Origin: JBFWWW01 sp050245975
GTDB lineage: Bacteria; Pseudomonadota; Alphaproteobacteria; Rhizobiales; Hyphomicrobiaceae
Assembly (NCBI GenBank): GCA_050245975.1
Contig: JBFWWW010000021.1
Coordinates: 1 to 35,061 of the forward strand
Direction of reading: 5' to 3'
Length of the DNA: 35,061 bases
The notes under the pieces are model-generated. The model was not told where the DNA came from. It ran no database searches and was given only the letters and a program-made list of their open reading frames with translations. The first letter of the stretch is position 1. Every line of letters begins with the position of its first letter. A program made the position numbers and the translations under genes. Positions 16,283 to 28,329 of this stretch are shown piece by piece.

Positions 16283-17480
16283 CTATCCGTTCGGCCGCGA
16301 TGTGGCGGCCCTGGCCGCATCGCTCTTGCCGGGCGTCCCGCCCTTGACGATGCGCACGCGGTCGCCGTCGGAGATGCCGTCGGGGGGCGATTCGACGATC
16401 CGGTCGCCCGGGGCAAGGCCGCTCCCGATCTCGATGACCCGGCCCAGATCGCGGGCGATGACCACCGACTTCAGGACGATGCGGTCGTCTTCGCCGACGG
16501 TTGCCACGCGCGGCCCCGACTGGTCGAACATGAGCGCGCTCGCGGGCACCGAGATGGGGCCGGTCGGCGCATCGAGCTCGAGCCGGACCCTGGCATAGCT
16601 GCCCGTCATCAGGACGTTGCCGGGATTGTCGACCACGAGCTGCATGCGTGTCGCGCCCGAGGCGGGATCGACGGCCTGTGCCGAGGCTTCGACGGTGGCC
16701 GGAAACGTGCGGCCCGGATATTCCGGCACGGTCAGCGACGCCTTGGCGCCGATCCTGACGCTCGGCACGAAATTCTGCGGAACGTTCACGTAGACGCGCA
16801 GGCGGCTGACGTCCGAGACGACGAACAGCGCCGCTCCGCCGCTGGCGCCGGCGCTGATGAGCGCGCCGATGTCCGTCGTGCGCGCCGTGACGAGGCCGTC
16901 GAACGGCGCGACGATGCGCTTGTAGCCCTCGAGCACGAGCATGCGATCGAGGTCGGCCTGCATCGCCTTGACGATCGACTGCTTGTTGTTGGCGTCGGCG
17001 GTGCGCTGGTCGAGGTCCTGCTTCGAGATCGCGCCCTTCGGCATCAGCGAGGCGCCGCGTTCCAGCGTCGCCGCCGCCAGCCTGGAATTGGCTTGCGCGC
17101 TCGCAAGGTTGGCGCGGGCCTGCATGATCTGCTGATCGAGATCCGGCGCATCGATTTCGGCGAGCACCTGGCCGGCCTTGACGGAGGCTCCGATATCCGC
17201 CTTCCAGTCCTTCAGATAGCCGCTGACGCGCGCGAAAAGCTGTGCCTGGGCGTAGGCTTCGAGGCGGCCGGGCAGATCGAGAGTGTCGCTGCGCTCCCGC
17301 GTGTCGGGCGTGGCCAGGGCGACCGTCGGGATCGCCTGCTCCTCCGTCCATTTCTCGAGGCGCGCGTCGGCGGCCCTGCGCACGAGGATGCCGCTGATCA
17401 CGATGGTGCCCAGGATGGCGGCGAGGGTCATCGCGGTGACGGTCAGCGCCCGCCGCGACACGGTTGCAGTCGGCTCCGCA

Positions 17481-17491
<11 letters not shown>
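16283..17491 (-). CDS. RND efflux periplasmic adaptor subunit (system 1)
   Basis: A 402-residue HlyD/AcrA-type membrane fusion protein that would link an inner-membrane RND pump to an outer-membrane channel. Residues 20-40 (MTLAAILGTIVISGILV) form an N-terminal membrane anchor. The lipoyl half-motifs (ARVSGYLKDWKADIGASVKA and APFDGLVTARTTDIG) flank a coiled-coil hairpin of about 65 residues, and beta-barrel and membrane-proximal domains follow (SRLRVYVNVPQNFV, LMTGSYARVRL). ATG 17491 overlaps the end of the upstream pump gene by 11 bases, so the two are translationally coupled, with the pump first, the reverse of the usual acrAB order. No lipobox cysteine is seen. Substrate unknown. Confidence 0.92.
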
Positions 17492-20663
<3,172 letters not shown>

Positions 20664-20708
20664 GAACAAGACGGTCCTTGTGGGGGGCGCTGGCGCAAAG
20701 GGCGGCTG

Positions 20709-20737
20709 ATATTACCCAAGCGCCGCCGCCGGTCCAG
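20709..20737 (-). promoter_or_regulatory. Candidate promoter of RND system 1
   Basis: On the minus strand CTGGAC (20732-20737) and TAATAT (20709-20714) are 17 bases apart, close to the alphaproteobacterial CTTGAC/-10 pattern. The start would be near 20702, about 40 bases before the pump ATG. The remaining gap to 20937, between the pump and the LysR gene, shows no gene. Confidence 0.45.
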
Positions 20738-20937
20738 CCGCGGGCCTCCGCGATGCTTACTGGCGCCGGCCATTAAGTGACCCCGCGACAGAGACCTCAA
20801 GTCCGGATGGCTCGCCTAGCGGGAAATTGAAGACCGACAGCCGCGGGCGCCGCTTTTTTGCTCACATCGACCGCGTCGGAGGCGTTCTGCAGATCGAATG
20901 CGGGGACGACGTATCCATTGCCTGATGGCGCCTGCGG

Positions 20938-21879
20938 CTAACGGCCTGCTGCGGCTTCCGGCAGCGGCGCGCCGTGATTGCGCGGGATCTCGGACAAGAG
21001 CCATTCCCTGAAGGCGCGGATCTTGGGCCGCTTCTCATGTCCCTTCGGGCAGACGAGATAGTAGGCGCGCTGGCGCACGGGAAGCTCGGGCCCGAACGGC
21101 TTGACCAGACGCCCGCTCTGCGCGTCCCCGAGCGCCATCAGCTTGTAGGCGAGCGCGACGCCAGCGCCGCCGAGCGCGGCTTCGAGCGCATGGTCGGCGA
21201 CGTTGAAGCGCAGGCCGCGTGCGGCATCGGCATCCGGCAGGCCGGCAGCCTCGAACCAGTCCGACCAGCGCGGCACGGCCCCGACGAGCGGCAGCTCGTA
21301 ATGGATCAGCGTCGCCCGGGCGAGATCGGCGGGCGTGCGGATCGCCTGCGGACCTTCGAGCAGCTTGGGGCTGCAGAGCGGCACCACCCACTCGTCGGTG
21401 AGCTTCTCGACAAAGAGATCGGGATGGTTGCCGGGGCTCATGCGGATGGCGACATCGACGCCGTCGCTGGAAAAGTCCGCGTAGCCCATGGTGGCGGAGA
21501 TGCGGGCGTCGATGTCGGGATTGGCCGAAAGAAAGCGGTAGAGGCGCGGCACCAGCCACTTGGCCGTCAGTCCCGGCGTGGCGCTGACCACCAGGATGCG
21601 ATCGAGGTTGCCGCCGTCGAGCCGCGAGACCGCCTCGCGGATGCTGTCGAAGCCGGAGCGCAGGCCGGGGTGCAGGAGGCGGCCCGCCTCGGTCAGCTCG
21701 ATGGCGCGGGCGCGGCGGTGGAAGAGCTTGAGCCCCAGATTCTCCTCGAGACCGCGGATCTGGTGGCTGAGCGCCGCCGGGGTCACGTGCAGCTCCTCGG
21801 CGGCCTTGGAGAAGCTCAAATGGCGCGCGGTCGCGTCGAAGGCGCGCAGCGCGTTCAGGGGCGGCAGCGGGCGGGGCAT
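20938..21879 (-). CDS. LysR-family regulator, GcvA-like
   Basis: A 313-residue LysR-type regulator. The N-terminal winged helix-turn-helix is clear (LNALRAFDATARHLSFSKAA, then EELHVTPAALSHQIRGLE, residues about 8-65). The rest is the periplasmic-binding-like effector domain; GYADFSSDGVDVAIRMSPGN and LVEGxx-like blocks with CSPKLL, and VADHALEAALGGAGVALAYK, match the GcvA subgroup. ATG 21879 (MPRPLPPLNALRAF) is preferred to GTG 21888. It lies upstream of RND system 1 on the same strand with a 274-base gap that has its own candidate promoter, so it may or may not regulate the pump; glycine cleavage genes are not nearby. Confidence 0.9.
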   Translation of the reverse strand: MPRPLPPLNALRAFDATARHLSFSKAAEELHVTPAALSHQIRGLEENLGLKLFHRRARAIELTEAGRLLHPGLRSGFDSIREAVSRLDGGNLDRILVVSATPGLTAKWLVPRLYRFLSANPDIDARISATMGYADFSSDGVDVAIRMSPGNHPDLFVEKLTDEWVVPLCSPKLLEGPQAIRTPADLARATLIHYELPLVGAVPRWSDWFEAAGLPDADAARGLRFNVADHALEAALGGAGVALAYKLMALGDAQSGRLVKPFGPELPVRQRAYYLVCPKGHEKRPKIRAFREWLLSEIPRNHGAPLPEAAAGR

Positions 21880-21897
21880 GGAGAGCACCGGTCGAAC

Positions 21898-21910
21898 GAT
21901 TGAGACAATC
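21898..21910. promoter_or_regulatory. Inverted repeat upstream of the LysR gene
   Basis: GATTG, spacer AGA, CAATC: a perfect 5-bp inverted repeat 19 bases before the LysR ATG, in the 155-base gap to the divergent DUF1127 gene. Position and form suit an autoregulatory LysR site, but arms this short can occur by chance. Confidence 0.3.
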
Positions 21911-22034
21911 TAATCCGTCACGCGAGATATGATCGTTTGTTTGCAGGCAAATCGCAACCTATTGTCTGGAACGGCGCACTCACGGTTGAGTTATGCTCAG
22001 CTTTGCCGAAGCCGCCCTGGCATAGGAGACCGCC

Positions 22035-22301
22035 ATGATCCGCACCGATTGCCTTTCGCATGGGTCCTCGCATGGCCCCGCAGCGGGCCTCAACAGCCTG
22101 GCCGCGCTGGCGCGCCGCGCCTGGGGCAGCTACTGGGACCGGCAAGCGCGCAAAGCGACGGCGCTGATCCTGCACTCGGTGGACCAGCGAACACTGAAGG
22201 ATATCGGTGTCGACCGCTCGGAGATCGAGTCGTTCGCCTACAACCCTGGATGCGACCGCCGCCGCTGCTACACCCCTGGCTGGCAGGGTCAGACGCGCTG
22301 A
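22035..22301 (+). CDS. DUF1127 domain protein (YjiS-like)
   Basis: An 88-residue protein whose core (about residues 26-66, LARRAWGSYWDRQARKAT to LHSVDQRTLKDIGVDRSEI) is the DUF1127 domain: an Arg-rich helix followed by the D-x-RTLKDIGxxRxEI signature. Short alphaproteobacterial DUF1127 proteins have been linked to RNA binding and to phosphate or carbon turnover in other species; that knowledge may not transfer. AGGAG six bases upstream supports ATG 22035. The tail after residue 68 has two cysteines and basic residues. The GNAT gene starts 18 bases downstream. Confidence 0.88.
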   Translation: MIRTDCLSHGSSHGPAAGLNSLAALARRAWGSYWDRQARKATALILHSVDQRTLKDIGVDRSEIESFAYNPGCDRRRCYTPGWQGQTR

Positions 22302-22319
22302 CGGTGGCGGTTGGCGCCC

Positions 22320-22916
22320 ATGCTCTACGCGATCCACCGCTATCCGACGCAACTGGTCGATGTCCTGAGACTGGCGGACGGCCGGCAGGTGACCATCCGG
22401 CCGATCCTGCCGCAGGACGCCGCCATCGAGCAGGCCTTCATCGCGGCGCTGTCGCCGGCGGCCAGGTACGACCGCTTTCTGGGGCCGATGCGGCAGCTGC
22501 CGGCATCGGTGCTGGACGCCTTCACGCATGTGGACTACCGCAGCCATCTTGCTCTGATTGCTGAGCATTTCAGCGGCGGCGTCGAGACGATCGTCGCCGA
22601 TGCGCGCTACGTCGCCTGCCCCGACGAGCCGCGCGCCGCGGAGATGGCGGTCGCCGTCGCCGACGGCTGGCGCGGCGCGGGTCTCGCGAGCAGGCTGCTG
22701 GGACGCCTTGAACGGAGCGCGGCCGAGGCGGGCTTCAACCGCCTGACCGGCGAAACGCTCGCCACCAACGACGCCATGGTCGGACTGGCCCGCAAACACG
22801 GATATGCCGTCCGCCGCAATCCCGCGGCACCGACCCTGCTCTCGCTGGACAAGGACCTGAGCCCGGCCCGCCCCTCGAAGGGCGACGATCCGAACCGCTC
22901 CCGGGACGCGGCCTGA
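22320..22916 (+). CDS. GNAT family N-acetyltransferase
   Basis: A 198-residue protein with the GNAT fold. VRPI-like start RLADGRQVTIRPILPQDA, the acceptor strand region HLALIAEHFSGGVETIVADA, and the acetyl-CoA loop DGWRGAGLASRLLGRLERSA (Q/R-x-x-G-x-G/A pattern, about residues 118-137) are visible, then LTGETLATNDAMVGLARKHG. The layout resembles the acetyltransferase domains fused to acyl-CoA synthetases (Pat-type), but it stands alone here. ATG 22320 was preferred to TTG 22311. It may share a transcript with the DUF1127 gene. Substrate unknown. Confidence 0.86.
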   Translation: MLYAIHRYPTQLVDVLRLADGRQVTIRPILPQDAAIEQAFIAALSPAARYDRFLGPMRQLPASVLDAFTHVDYRSHLALIAEHFSGGVETIVADARYVACPDEPRAAEMAVAVADGWRGAGLASRLLGRLERSAAEAGFNRLTGETLATNDAMVGLARKHGYAVRRNPAAPTLLSLDKDLSPARPSKGDDPNRSRDAA

Positions 22917-23122
22917 CCCTTACGCCACCCTTTCCTTAACCGATCGCGAGACCCGTGCATCGGGAGAGCGACGGATCGGCGGTGGCATGCCCGTTCTTCC
23001 GTTTACCAAGGCATGTTAGATTTGCGGGCTTTTCGCAGGCGCCGCGCGCCCGAACCGTCCCGCAGCGGCATGTCGTCGTGCGCCAATGGATGCGCGACGG
23101 GTGGGCTTGGGCGGTGGGGACG

Positions 23123-24358
23123 ATGGACGTGGCGACAGGTCGACGGCTGATGCGGACTTCGCGTGTTCTCTTGATGCTGGCCGCTATAGCCGTCGTTGGC
23201 GGAGGCGCCTACGCATTCCTGCAGCCGGGCCTGCAGCCCGGAACCGGAAATCCGGCCGCGAAGAAAAACGCGGCGCGCGCCGCGGGCGCTGCACCGGTGA
23301 CGACCGCGATCGCAACCCAGAAGGATATGCCGGTCATTCTCACGGCACCGGGAACCGTCGAGGCGCTGGCCACGGTCGCCGTCAAGCCGCGTGTCGATGG
23401 ACAGATCGTCAAGCTCGGGTTCGAGGAAGGCGATCACGTGAAGCAGGATCAGATGCTCTTCCTGCTCGACGACCGCCTCGCCAAGGCGCAGATCAAGCAG
23501 GCCGAAGCCAATATCGCGAAGGATCGCGCCTCCCTTGTCGACGCCGAGGCGATCCTCGCGCGGCGCGAGACGCTGGTGCAGAAGCAGTACACCAGCGAGG
23601 CCTCCGTCGAGACGCAGCGGCAGGTGGTGGCGGGGCTCAAGGCCAGCATCGCCGCCGGCGAGGCGATGCTCGACGCGCAGAAGACGCAGCTCGACTACCT
23701 CACCATCCGCGCGCCGATCACGGGGCGCACCGGCAACCTGACGGCGAAGCTCGGCGCTACCGTGCGCTCCGGCGATGCGGCCACGCTCGTGACGATCAAC
23801 CAGACGTCGCCGATCCTGGTGACCTTTTCCCTGCCGCAGTCGCAACTGGCGGCGGTGCGCTCCGCGCTCGCGAACAAGACCTCGGCGACGGTGAAAATCC
23901 CCGTGACGGGCCAGACGGTGCCCGCGCGCATCTCCTTCGTCGACAACCAGGTGGACCGGCAGACCGGAACCATCATGGCGAAGGTGACGGCCGAGAACGC
24001 CGACGAGGCGCTCTGGCCGGGCCAGTCCGTCGATGTCGCGCTCAATGTCGAGGTGCGGCCCAACGTCGTCTCGGTGCCGGCGAGCGCCGTGCTGCCATCG
24101 CAGGACGGCATGATGGCGTGGGTGGTCGACGGCAACAACAAGGTGGCGCCGCGGGTCGTCGCGGTCGATCGCGTGGTCGGCCAGAACGCGTTCCTGAAGG
24201 ACGGGCTGCGCGCCGGCGAGCGCGTGGTCACGCTGGGCCAGATCCGGCTCGCGCCCGGAGCGACGGTGGTCATCCAGGAGCCGCATGACGGCCAGCCGGG
24301 CGATGTGGCCAAGGACAAGGCCAAAGAGAAGCCGCCGGGCGGTTCCGGCCGCAGCTGA
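23123..24358 (+). CDS. RND efflux periplasmic adaptor subunit (system 2)
   Basis: A 411-residue MdtA/AcrA-like membrane fusion protein. An N-terminal membrane anchor (TSRVLLMLAAIAVVGGGAYA, about residues 12-31) leads to the lipoyl halves (VKPRVDGQIVKLGFEEGDHV and RAPITGRTGNLTAKLGA) around a coiled-coil hairpin, then the barrel domains (TLVTINQTSPILVTFSLPQS, FVDNQVDRQTGTIMAKV). ATG 23123 follows a GGTGGGG stretch; ATG 23150 is possible, and the longer open frame back to 22955 has no similarity. The pump gene starts nine bases after the stop, so this is a classic adaptor-pump operon. Confidence 0.93.
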   Translation: MDVATGRRLMRTSRVLLMLAAIAVVGGGAYAFLQPGLQPGTGNPAAKKNAARAAGAAPVTTAIATQKDMPVILTAPGTVEALATVAVKPRVDGQIVKLGFEEGDHVKQDQMLFLLDDRLAKAQIKQAEANIAKDRASLVDAEAILARRETLVQKQYTSEASVETQRQVVAGLKASIAAGEAMLDAQKTQLDYLTIRAPITGRTGNLTAKLGATVRSGDAATLVTINQTSPILVTFSLPQSQLAAVRSALANKTSATVKIPVTGQTVPARISFVDNQVDRQTGTIMAKVTAENADEALWPGQSVDVALNVEVRPNVVSVPASAVLPSQDGMMAWVVDGNNKVAPRVVAVDRVVGQNAFLKDGLRAGERVVTLGQIRLAPGATVVIQEPHDGQPGDVAKDKAKEKPPGGSGRS

Positions 24359-24367
24359 GGCAGCCCG

Positions 24368-27300
24368 ATGGGGATTTCCGAACTCTGCATCCGCCGGCCC
24401 GTCATGACGACGTTGCTCATGGCGTCGCTGGCGCTTGCCGGCTTCTTCGGCTACCGGCAGCTGCCGATCGCGGCCATCCCGCGCATCGACGTGCCGACCA
24501 TCACGGTGACGGCGGAGCTGCCGGGCGCAAGTCCCGATACGATGGCGGTCTCGGTCGCCGCGCCGCTGGAGCGGCGGTTCTCCACCATCGCCGGCATCAC
24601 CGCGATCACCTCGCTCAGCACGCAGGGCTCGACCCAGGTCACGATCGAGTTCGACCTCAACCGGAACATCGATGCGGCCGCGCTCGACGTGCAGTCCGCC
24701 ATCTCGGTCGCGCAGCGCAGCCTGCCCGACGAGATGCCGGCGCCGCCCAGCTTCCGCAAGGTCAACCCGGCCGACAGCCCCGTCATCTTCCTCGCGCTGA
24801 CGTCGCAAACGGCGACCTCGCAGGAGATGAACGAGTACGCCGACAAGATGATGAGCCCGCAGCTCTCGATGCTGCCGGGCGTGGCCCAGGTGAACATCCA
24901 GGGCGCGCAGAAGCGCGCGGTGCGGATCAAGTACGATCTCGACGCCCTGGCGACGCGCGGCATCTCGGTCGACGACGTCAGCGCGGCCGTCACGTCGCTG
25001 GCGTCCGTCAGTCCGATCGGCAGCATCCGCACGGAGCGCCAGCTCTACATCCTCGAGACGAAGGGCGCCGAGCCGACGGCGGACTACTTCAAGCCGGCGG
25101 TCGTCGCGTGGCGCAACGGCGCGCCGGTGCGGCTGCAGGACGTCGCCAAGGTCGAAGACTCGGTCGAGAACGACGAGGCGCGCACCGAGTACAACGGCGC
25201 GCGCTCGATCATCGTCTCCGTTCAGCGCCAGCCCGACGCCAACACCGTCGCGGTGACGAGCGCCATCCACAAGCTGATCCCGCGCTTCCAGGAGCAGCTG
25301 CCGCCGAGCATCCGGCTCGCCGTGCTGAGCGACCGCTCGGAATCCATCCGCGATTCCGTGCACGACGTGCAGGTGACGCTGTTCCTGACGGCCATCCTCG
25401 TCATTCTCGTCATCCTCGCCTTCCTGCGCTCGATGCAGGCCACGATCATTCCCGCGCTGGCGCTGCCGCTGTCCATCGTCGGCACGTTTGCCGGCATGGC
25501 GCTGTTCGGGTTCTCGCTCGACAACGTCAGCCTGCTGGCGTTGACGCTCGCGCTCGGGTTCGTGGTGGACGACGCCATCGTCGTGCTCGAAAACATCGTG
25601 CGCTACGTCGAGCAGGGCATGAAGCCGTTCGAGGCCGCCATCAAGGGCGCCGGCGAGATCGGTTTCACCGTCATCTCCATCACGTTCTCGCTGGTGGCGG
25701 TCTTCATTCCCATCCTGTTCATGGGCGGCGTCGTCGGCCGCTTCTTCTTCGAATTCGCCGTCACCATCAGCCTCGCCATCCTGCTGTCCGGCTTCGTGTC
25801 GCTGACGCTGACGCCGATGCTCGCCTCGCGGATGCTGAAAGGCCACGACGGCGCGCACGACAAGAAGCCCGGCATGCTGTCGCGGGCGTTCGAAGGCGGC
25901 TATCAGGCGATGGCCAAGGCGTACCAGGTGACGCTCGACCTGTCGCTCAAGGCCCCGTCCGTGATGATCCTCGTGACCATAGGCACGATGGTCGCGACCG
26001 TGCTGATGTTCGGCCTCGTCAAGAAGGGCTTCCTGCCGACCGAGGACACCAACATCATCATCGTGCGCACGGAGGCCGCGCCCGATATCGCGTTCCAGGC
26101 CATGGTGGAGCGCCAGCGCGCGGTCGCTGACGCGGTGCGGCGCGACCCCGATGTCCTCTACATCAACTCGAACGTGGCGCAGAGCTTCTTCAATCCGACG
26201 CTCAATCGCGGGTCGATCTTCGTGCAGCTGAAGCCGAAGACGGAACGCGTCGGGCAGGGAACGATCAGCGACGTGCAGAACCGCATGCGGCGGCAGCTCG
26301 CGTCCATTCCGGGCATCCGCGCGTTCCCGGTGCCGCTGCAGAACCTCAGGATCGGCAGCCGCGGCGGCGCTGCGTCCTACCAGTACACGCTGACCAGCGT
26401 GAGCCAGGCCGAGCTCTACGAGAACGCGCAGAAGCTGCTGGAGCAGGTGAAGGAGACGCCGGGCTTCGCCGACGTCACGTCCGACCTCACGCTCGGCGCG
26501 CGCCAGCTCTCGCTCGATATCGACCGCGACGCGATCGCCCGCGTCGGCGTGACCATGGATGCGATCCGCAACACGCTCTACTCGGCCTTCGGCCAGCGCA
26601 AGATCGCGACGGTCTACACGGCGTCCAACGACTATTCCGTCATCATCGAGGCCGACAAGGCGCAGATCCTCGACCCGAGCGCGCTGTCGAAGGTGTTCGT
26701 GCGCAACAACAGCGGGCAGCAGATCCGCCTCGACAGCCTGGTGCGCGTCAGGCTCGGGCCCGGCCCGGTCTCGGTGGCGCGGCAGAGCCAGCTCCCGGCC
26801 GTCACCATCACGTTCAACCTGGCGCCGAACTATTCGCTGGGCGACGCCGTGGTCAGGATGAAGGAGCTGGAACGCGAGGTCGGCATGCCGCCGACGATCA
26901 TCGGCCAGTTCGCCGGCACGGCGCAGGTGTTCGAGGATTCGTTCCGCGACCAGCCGCTGCTGATCGCCGCCGCCATCCTGACCATCTATATCGTGCTCGG
27001 CATCCTGTACGAGAGCTTCATCCACCCGGTGACGATTCTCTCCGGGCTGCCGGCGGCGAGCCTCGGCGCGCTGCTGACGCTCTACCTGTTCAACATCGAG
27101 CTGACGATCATCGCCGTGATCGGCATCATCCTGCTGGTCGGCATCGTCAAGAAGAACGCCATCATGATGATCGACTTCGCGGTCGAGGCGCGATCGCGCG
27201 GCGCGACGCCCCGCGAGGCGATCCGCCAGGCGTGCCTGCTGCGCTTCCGCCCGATCATGATGACGACGATGGCGGCGCTGTTCGGCACGCTGCCGATCGC

Positions 27301-27535
27301 GCTCGGAGCGGGCGCGGGCGCGGAGCTGCGCCAGCCGCTCGGCCTCGCCGTGGTCGGCGGTCTCGCCGTCTCGCAGCTGCTGACGCTCTACATCACGCCG
27401 TCGATCTACCTGATGTTCGAGGGGCTGGCGAGCCGGCTCGGCGCGGGCGGCCGCGCGTCGCTGGAGCGGCCGGACACGCACGAGGACGGCCATGCGGCCG
27501 GGCCAGAAAAGCTCGGGCCGACGCCGGCGGAATAA
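24368..27535 (+). CDS. RND efflux transporter permease (system 2), AcrB/MdtB-like
   Basis: A 1055-residue inner-membrane drug/proton antiporter of the HAE1 type. The proton-relay residues are all present: D401 and D402 in TM4 (LGFVVDDAIVVLENIV) and K929 in TM10 (GIVKKNAIMMIDFAVEA). The N terminus (MGISELCIRRPVMTTLLMAS) is typical. Both periplasmic porter loops are full length. MdtB/MdtC-type pumps resemble it in TM10, but substrates cannot be predicted. It is coupled to the adaptor nine bases upstream and ends before a strong hairpin. It is not close to system 1: the two pumps share the fold but differ in the TM10 lysine and in gene order. Confidence 0.95.
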   Translation: MGISELCIRRPVMTTLLMASLALAGFFGYRQLPIAAIPRIDVPTITVTAELPGASPDTMAVSVAAPLERRFSTIAGITAITSLSTQGSTQVTIEFDLNRNIDAAALDVQSAISVAQRSLPDEMPAPPSFRKVNPADSPVIFLALTSQTATSQEMNEYADKMMSPQLSMLPGVAQVNIQGAQKRAVRIKYDLDALATRGISVDDVSAAVTSLASVSPIGSIRTERQLYILETKGAEPTADYFKPAVVAWRNGAPVRLQDVAKVEDSVENDEARTEYNGARSIIVSVQRQPDANTVAVTSAIHKLIPRFQEQLPPSIRLAVLSDRSESIRDSVHDVQVTLFLTAILVILVILAFLRSMQATIIPALALPLSIVGTFAGMALFGFSLDNVSLLALTLALGFVVDDAIVVLENIVRYVEQGMKPFEAAIKGAGEIGFTVISITFSLVAVFIPILFMGGVVGRFFFEFAVTISLAILLSGFVSLTLTPMLASRMLKGHDGAHDKKPGMLSRAFEGGYQAMAKAYQVTLDLSLKAPSVMILVTIGTMVATVLMFGLVKKGFLPTEDTNIIIVRTEAAPDIAFQAMVERQRAVADAVRRDPDVLYINSNVAQSFFNPTLNRGSIFVQLKPKTERVGQGTISDVQNRMRRQLASIPGIRAFPVPLQNLRIGSRGGAASYQYTLTSVSQAELYENAQKLLEQVKETPGFADVTSDLTLGARQLSLDIDRDAIARVGVTMDAIRNTLYSAFGQRKIATVYTASNDYSVIIEADKAQILDPSALSKVFVRNNSGQQIRLDSLVRVRLGPGPVSVARQSQLPAVTITFNLAPNYSLGDAVVRMKELEREVGMPPTIIGQFAGTAQVFEDSFRDQPLLIAAAILTIYIVLGILYESFIHPVTILSGLPAASLGALLTLYLFNIELTIIAVIGIILLVGIVKKNAIMMIDFAVEARSRGATPREAIRQACLLRFRPIMMTTMAALFGTLPIALGAGAGAELRQPLGLAVVGGLAVSQLLTLYITPSIYLMFEGLASRLGAGGRASLERPDTHEDGHAAGPEKLGPTPAE

Positions 27536-27552
27536 GCGGAATGACGGAAGAA

Positions 27553-27576
27553 GGCGGGCGGCTTGCGCCGCCCGCC
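27553..27576. terminator. Bidirectional hairpin between RND system 2 and hsp20
   Basis: A perfect 10-bp stem GGCGGGCGGC/GCCGCCCGCC with a TTGC loop lies between two convergent genes. On the minus strand it is followed by TTCTTCC, on the plus strand by no T run. Likely a terminator for both. Confidence 0.65.
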
Positions 27577-27606
27577 CGATCGTTCAGCCAACCCGACGAC
27601 GTGGCG

Positions 27607-28056
27607 TCAGGCGGCGTTCTCGATCTGCTTGGGGGTCGAGCCGATCGCGATGGTGCGCGGCTTGAGACGCTCGGGAACGTTGCGCACCAGGTCGAGGTGC
27701 AGCAGGCCGTCCTTAAGCTCCGCACCCTTGACCTCGACGTGGTCGGCGAGCTGGAACCGGCGCTCGAACGTGCGCGCGGCGATGCCGCGGTGCAGGTACT
27801 GGCGCTCCTTGCCGTCCGCGGCCTTCTCGCCGCGCACGCTCAGGGTCTGCTCGTTGACCTCGATCTTGATCTCGGGCTCGGCAAAGCCGGCAACCGCCAT
27901 GGTGATGCGGTACTCGTTGTCGGCCAGACGCTCGATGTTGTAGGGCGGATAGCCGCCGTCACCGTCCGTGCCCGCGACGGAGTCGAGCAGGCTGAACAGG
28001 CGGTCGAAGCCGACGGTCGAGCGATAGAAGGGGGAGAAATCGACGGTATGCATCAT
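27607..28056 (-). CDS. Small heat-shock protein (Hsp20/IbpA family)
   Basis: A 149-residue ATP-independent holdase that binds unfolding proteins. It starts MMHTVDFSPFYRSTVGFDRL, typical of the IbpA class. The alpha-crystallin domain covers about residues 36-128 (YNIERLADNEYRITMAVAGF to the edge strand KDGLLHLDL, the usual GVL-type motif). Of two adjacent ATGs I take the first (28054-28056), seven bases after AGGAGG; that ribosome-binding site is itself folded into a thermometer hairpin. A sigma-32-like promoter lies upstream. The gene is convergent with RND system 2. Confidence 0.96.
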   Translation of the reverse strand: MMHTVDFSPFYRSTVGFDRLFSLLDSVAGTDGDGGYPPYNIERLADNEYRITMAVAGFAEPEIKIEVNEQTLSVRGEKAADGKERQYLHRGIAARTFERRFQLADHVEVKGAELKDGLLHLDLVRNVPERLKPRTIAIGSTPKQIENAA

Positions 28057-28059
28057 TGC

Positions 28060-28139
28060 AAGTCCTCCTGAGGAAGCGACTTTGTTGAATGGCCCACCAA
28101 AGGTCGGGCCGGGAACGCACCCGCTCGAAACGGCGTGCG
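28060..28139 (-). promoter_or_regulatory. ROSE-type RNA thermometer in the hsp20 leader
   Basis: Three hairpins can be drawn on the minus strand. The first (28139-28116) pairs CGCAC-G-CCG with CGG-GUGCG. The second (28110-28091) pairs GGCCC-G-ACC with GGU-GGGCC around UUU. The third (28082-28060) pairs AAGUC with GACUU and UCC with GGA, which hides the AGGAGGA ribosome-binding site. UCGCU at 28079-28075 matches the U(U/C)GCU signature opposite the Shine-Dalgarno sequence in known rhizobial ROSE elements. Heating would melt the last stem and permit translation. Family assignment is from memory of the consensus. Confidence 0.75.
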
Positions 28140-28148
28140 CAAACCCTG

Positions 28149-28176
28149 ATTTAGGGCGTCGAAACCGGCTTTCAAG
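28149..28176 (-). promoter_or_regulatory. Sigma-32 (RpoH)-like promoter of hsp20
   Basis: On the minus strand CTTGAAA (28176-28170) and CCCTAAAT (28156-28149) are 13 bases apart, close to the RpoH pattern. The predicted start near 28142 is immediately before the first thermometer hairpin, so promoter and leader agree. Confidence 0.65.
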
Positions 28177-28329
28177 GCCCGGTCGGGCCGTCTGCGGCGG
28201 CGGCAATCCGGGGCCCTGAGAAGCGATTGAAACCGGGGTGTCAGACGTTTGCCTTCATTGGCTGTTCACCTCGCCAGGTTCACATTGGCGCGGGTATGTC
28301 TGCACGGGTTGCGGCTCGAGGAGTGCGTC

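Noticed and set aside
23003..27493. 1496-codon minus-strand frame opposite RND system 2
   Set aside because: A shadow of the plus-strand genes in very G+C-rich DNA; composition is dominated by Arg, Asp, His and Gly with no domain, while the plus strand encodes clear adaptor and pump proteins.
28264..28283. GTTCAC direct repeat as a LexA box before the secreted-protein gene
   Set aside because: The alphaproteobacterial LexA site needs GTTC-N7-GTTC; here the spacing is ten, and the gene has no link to DNA damage.
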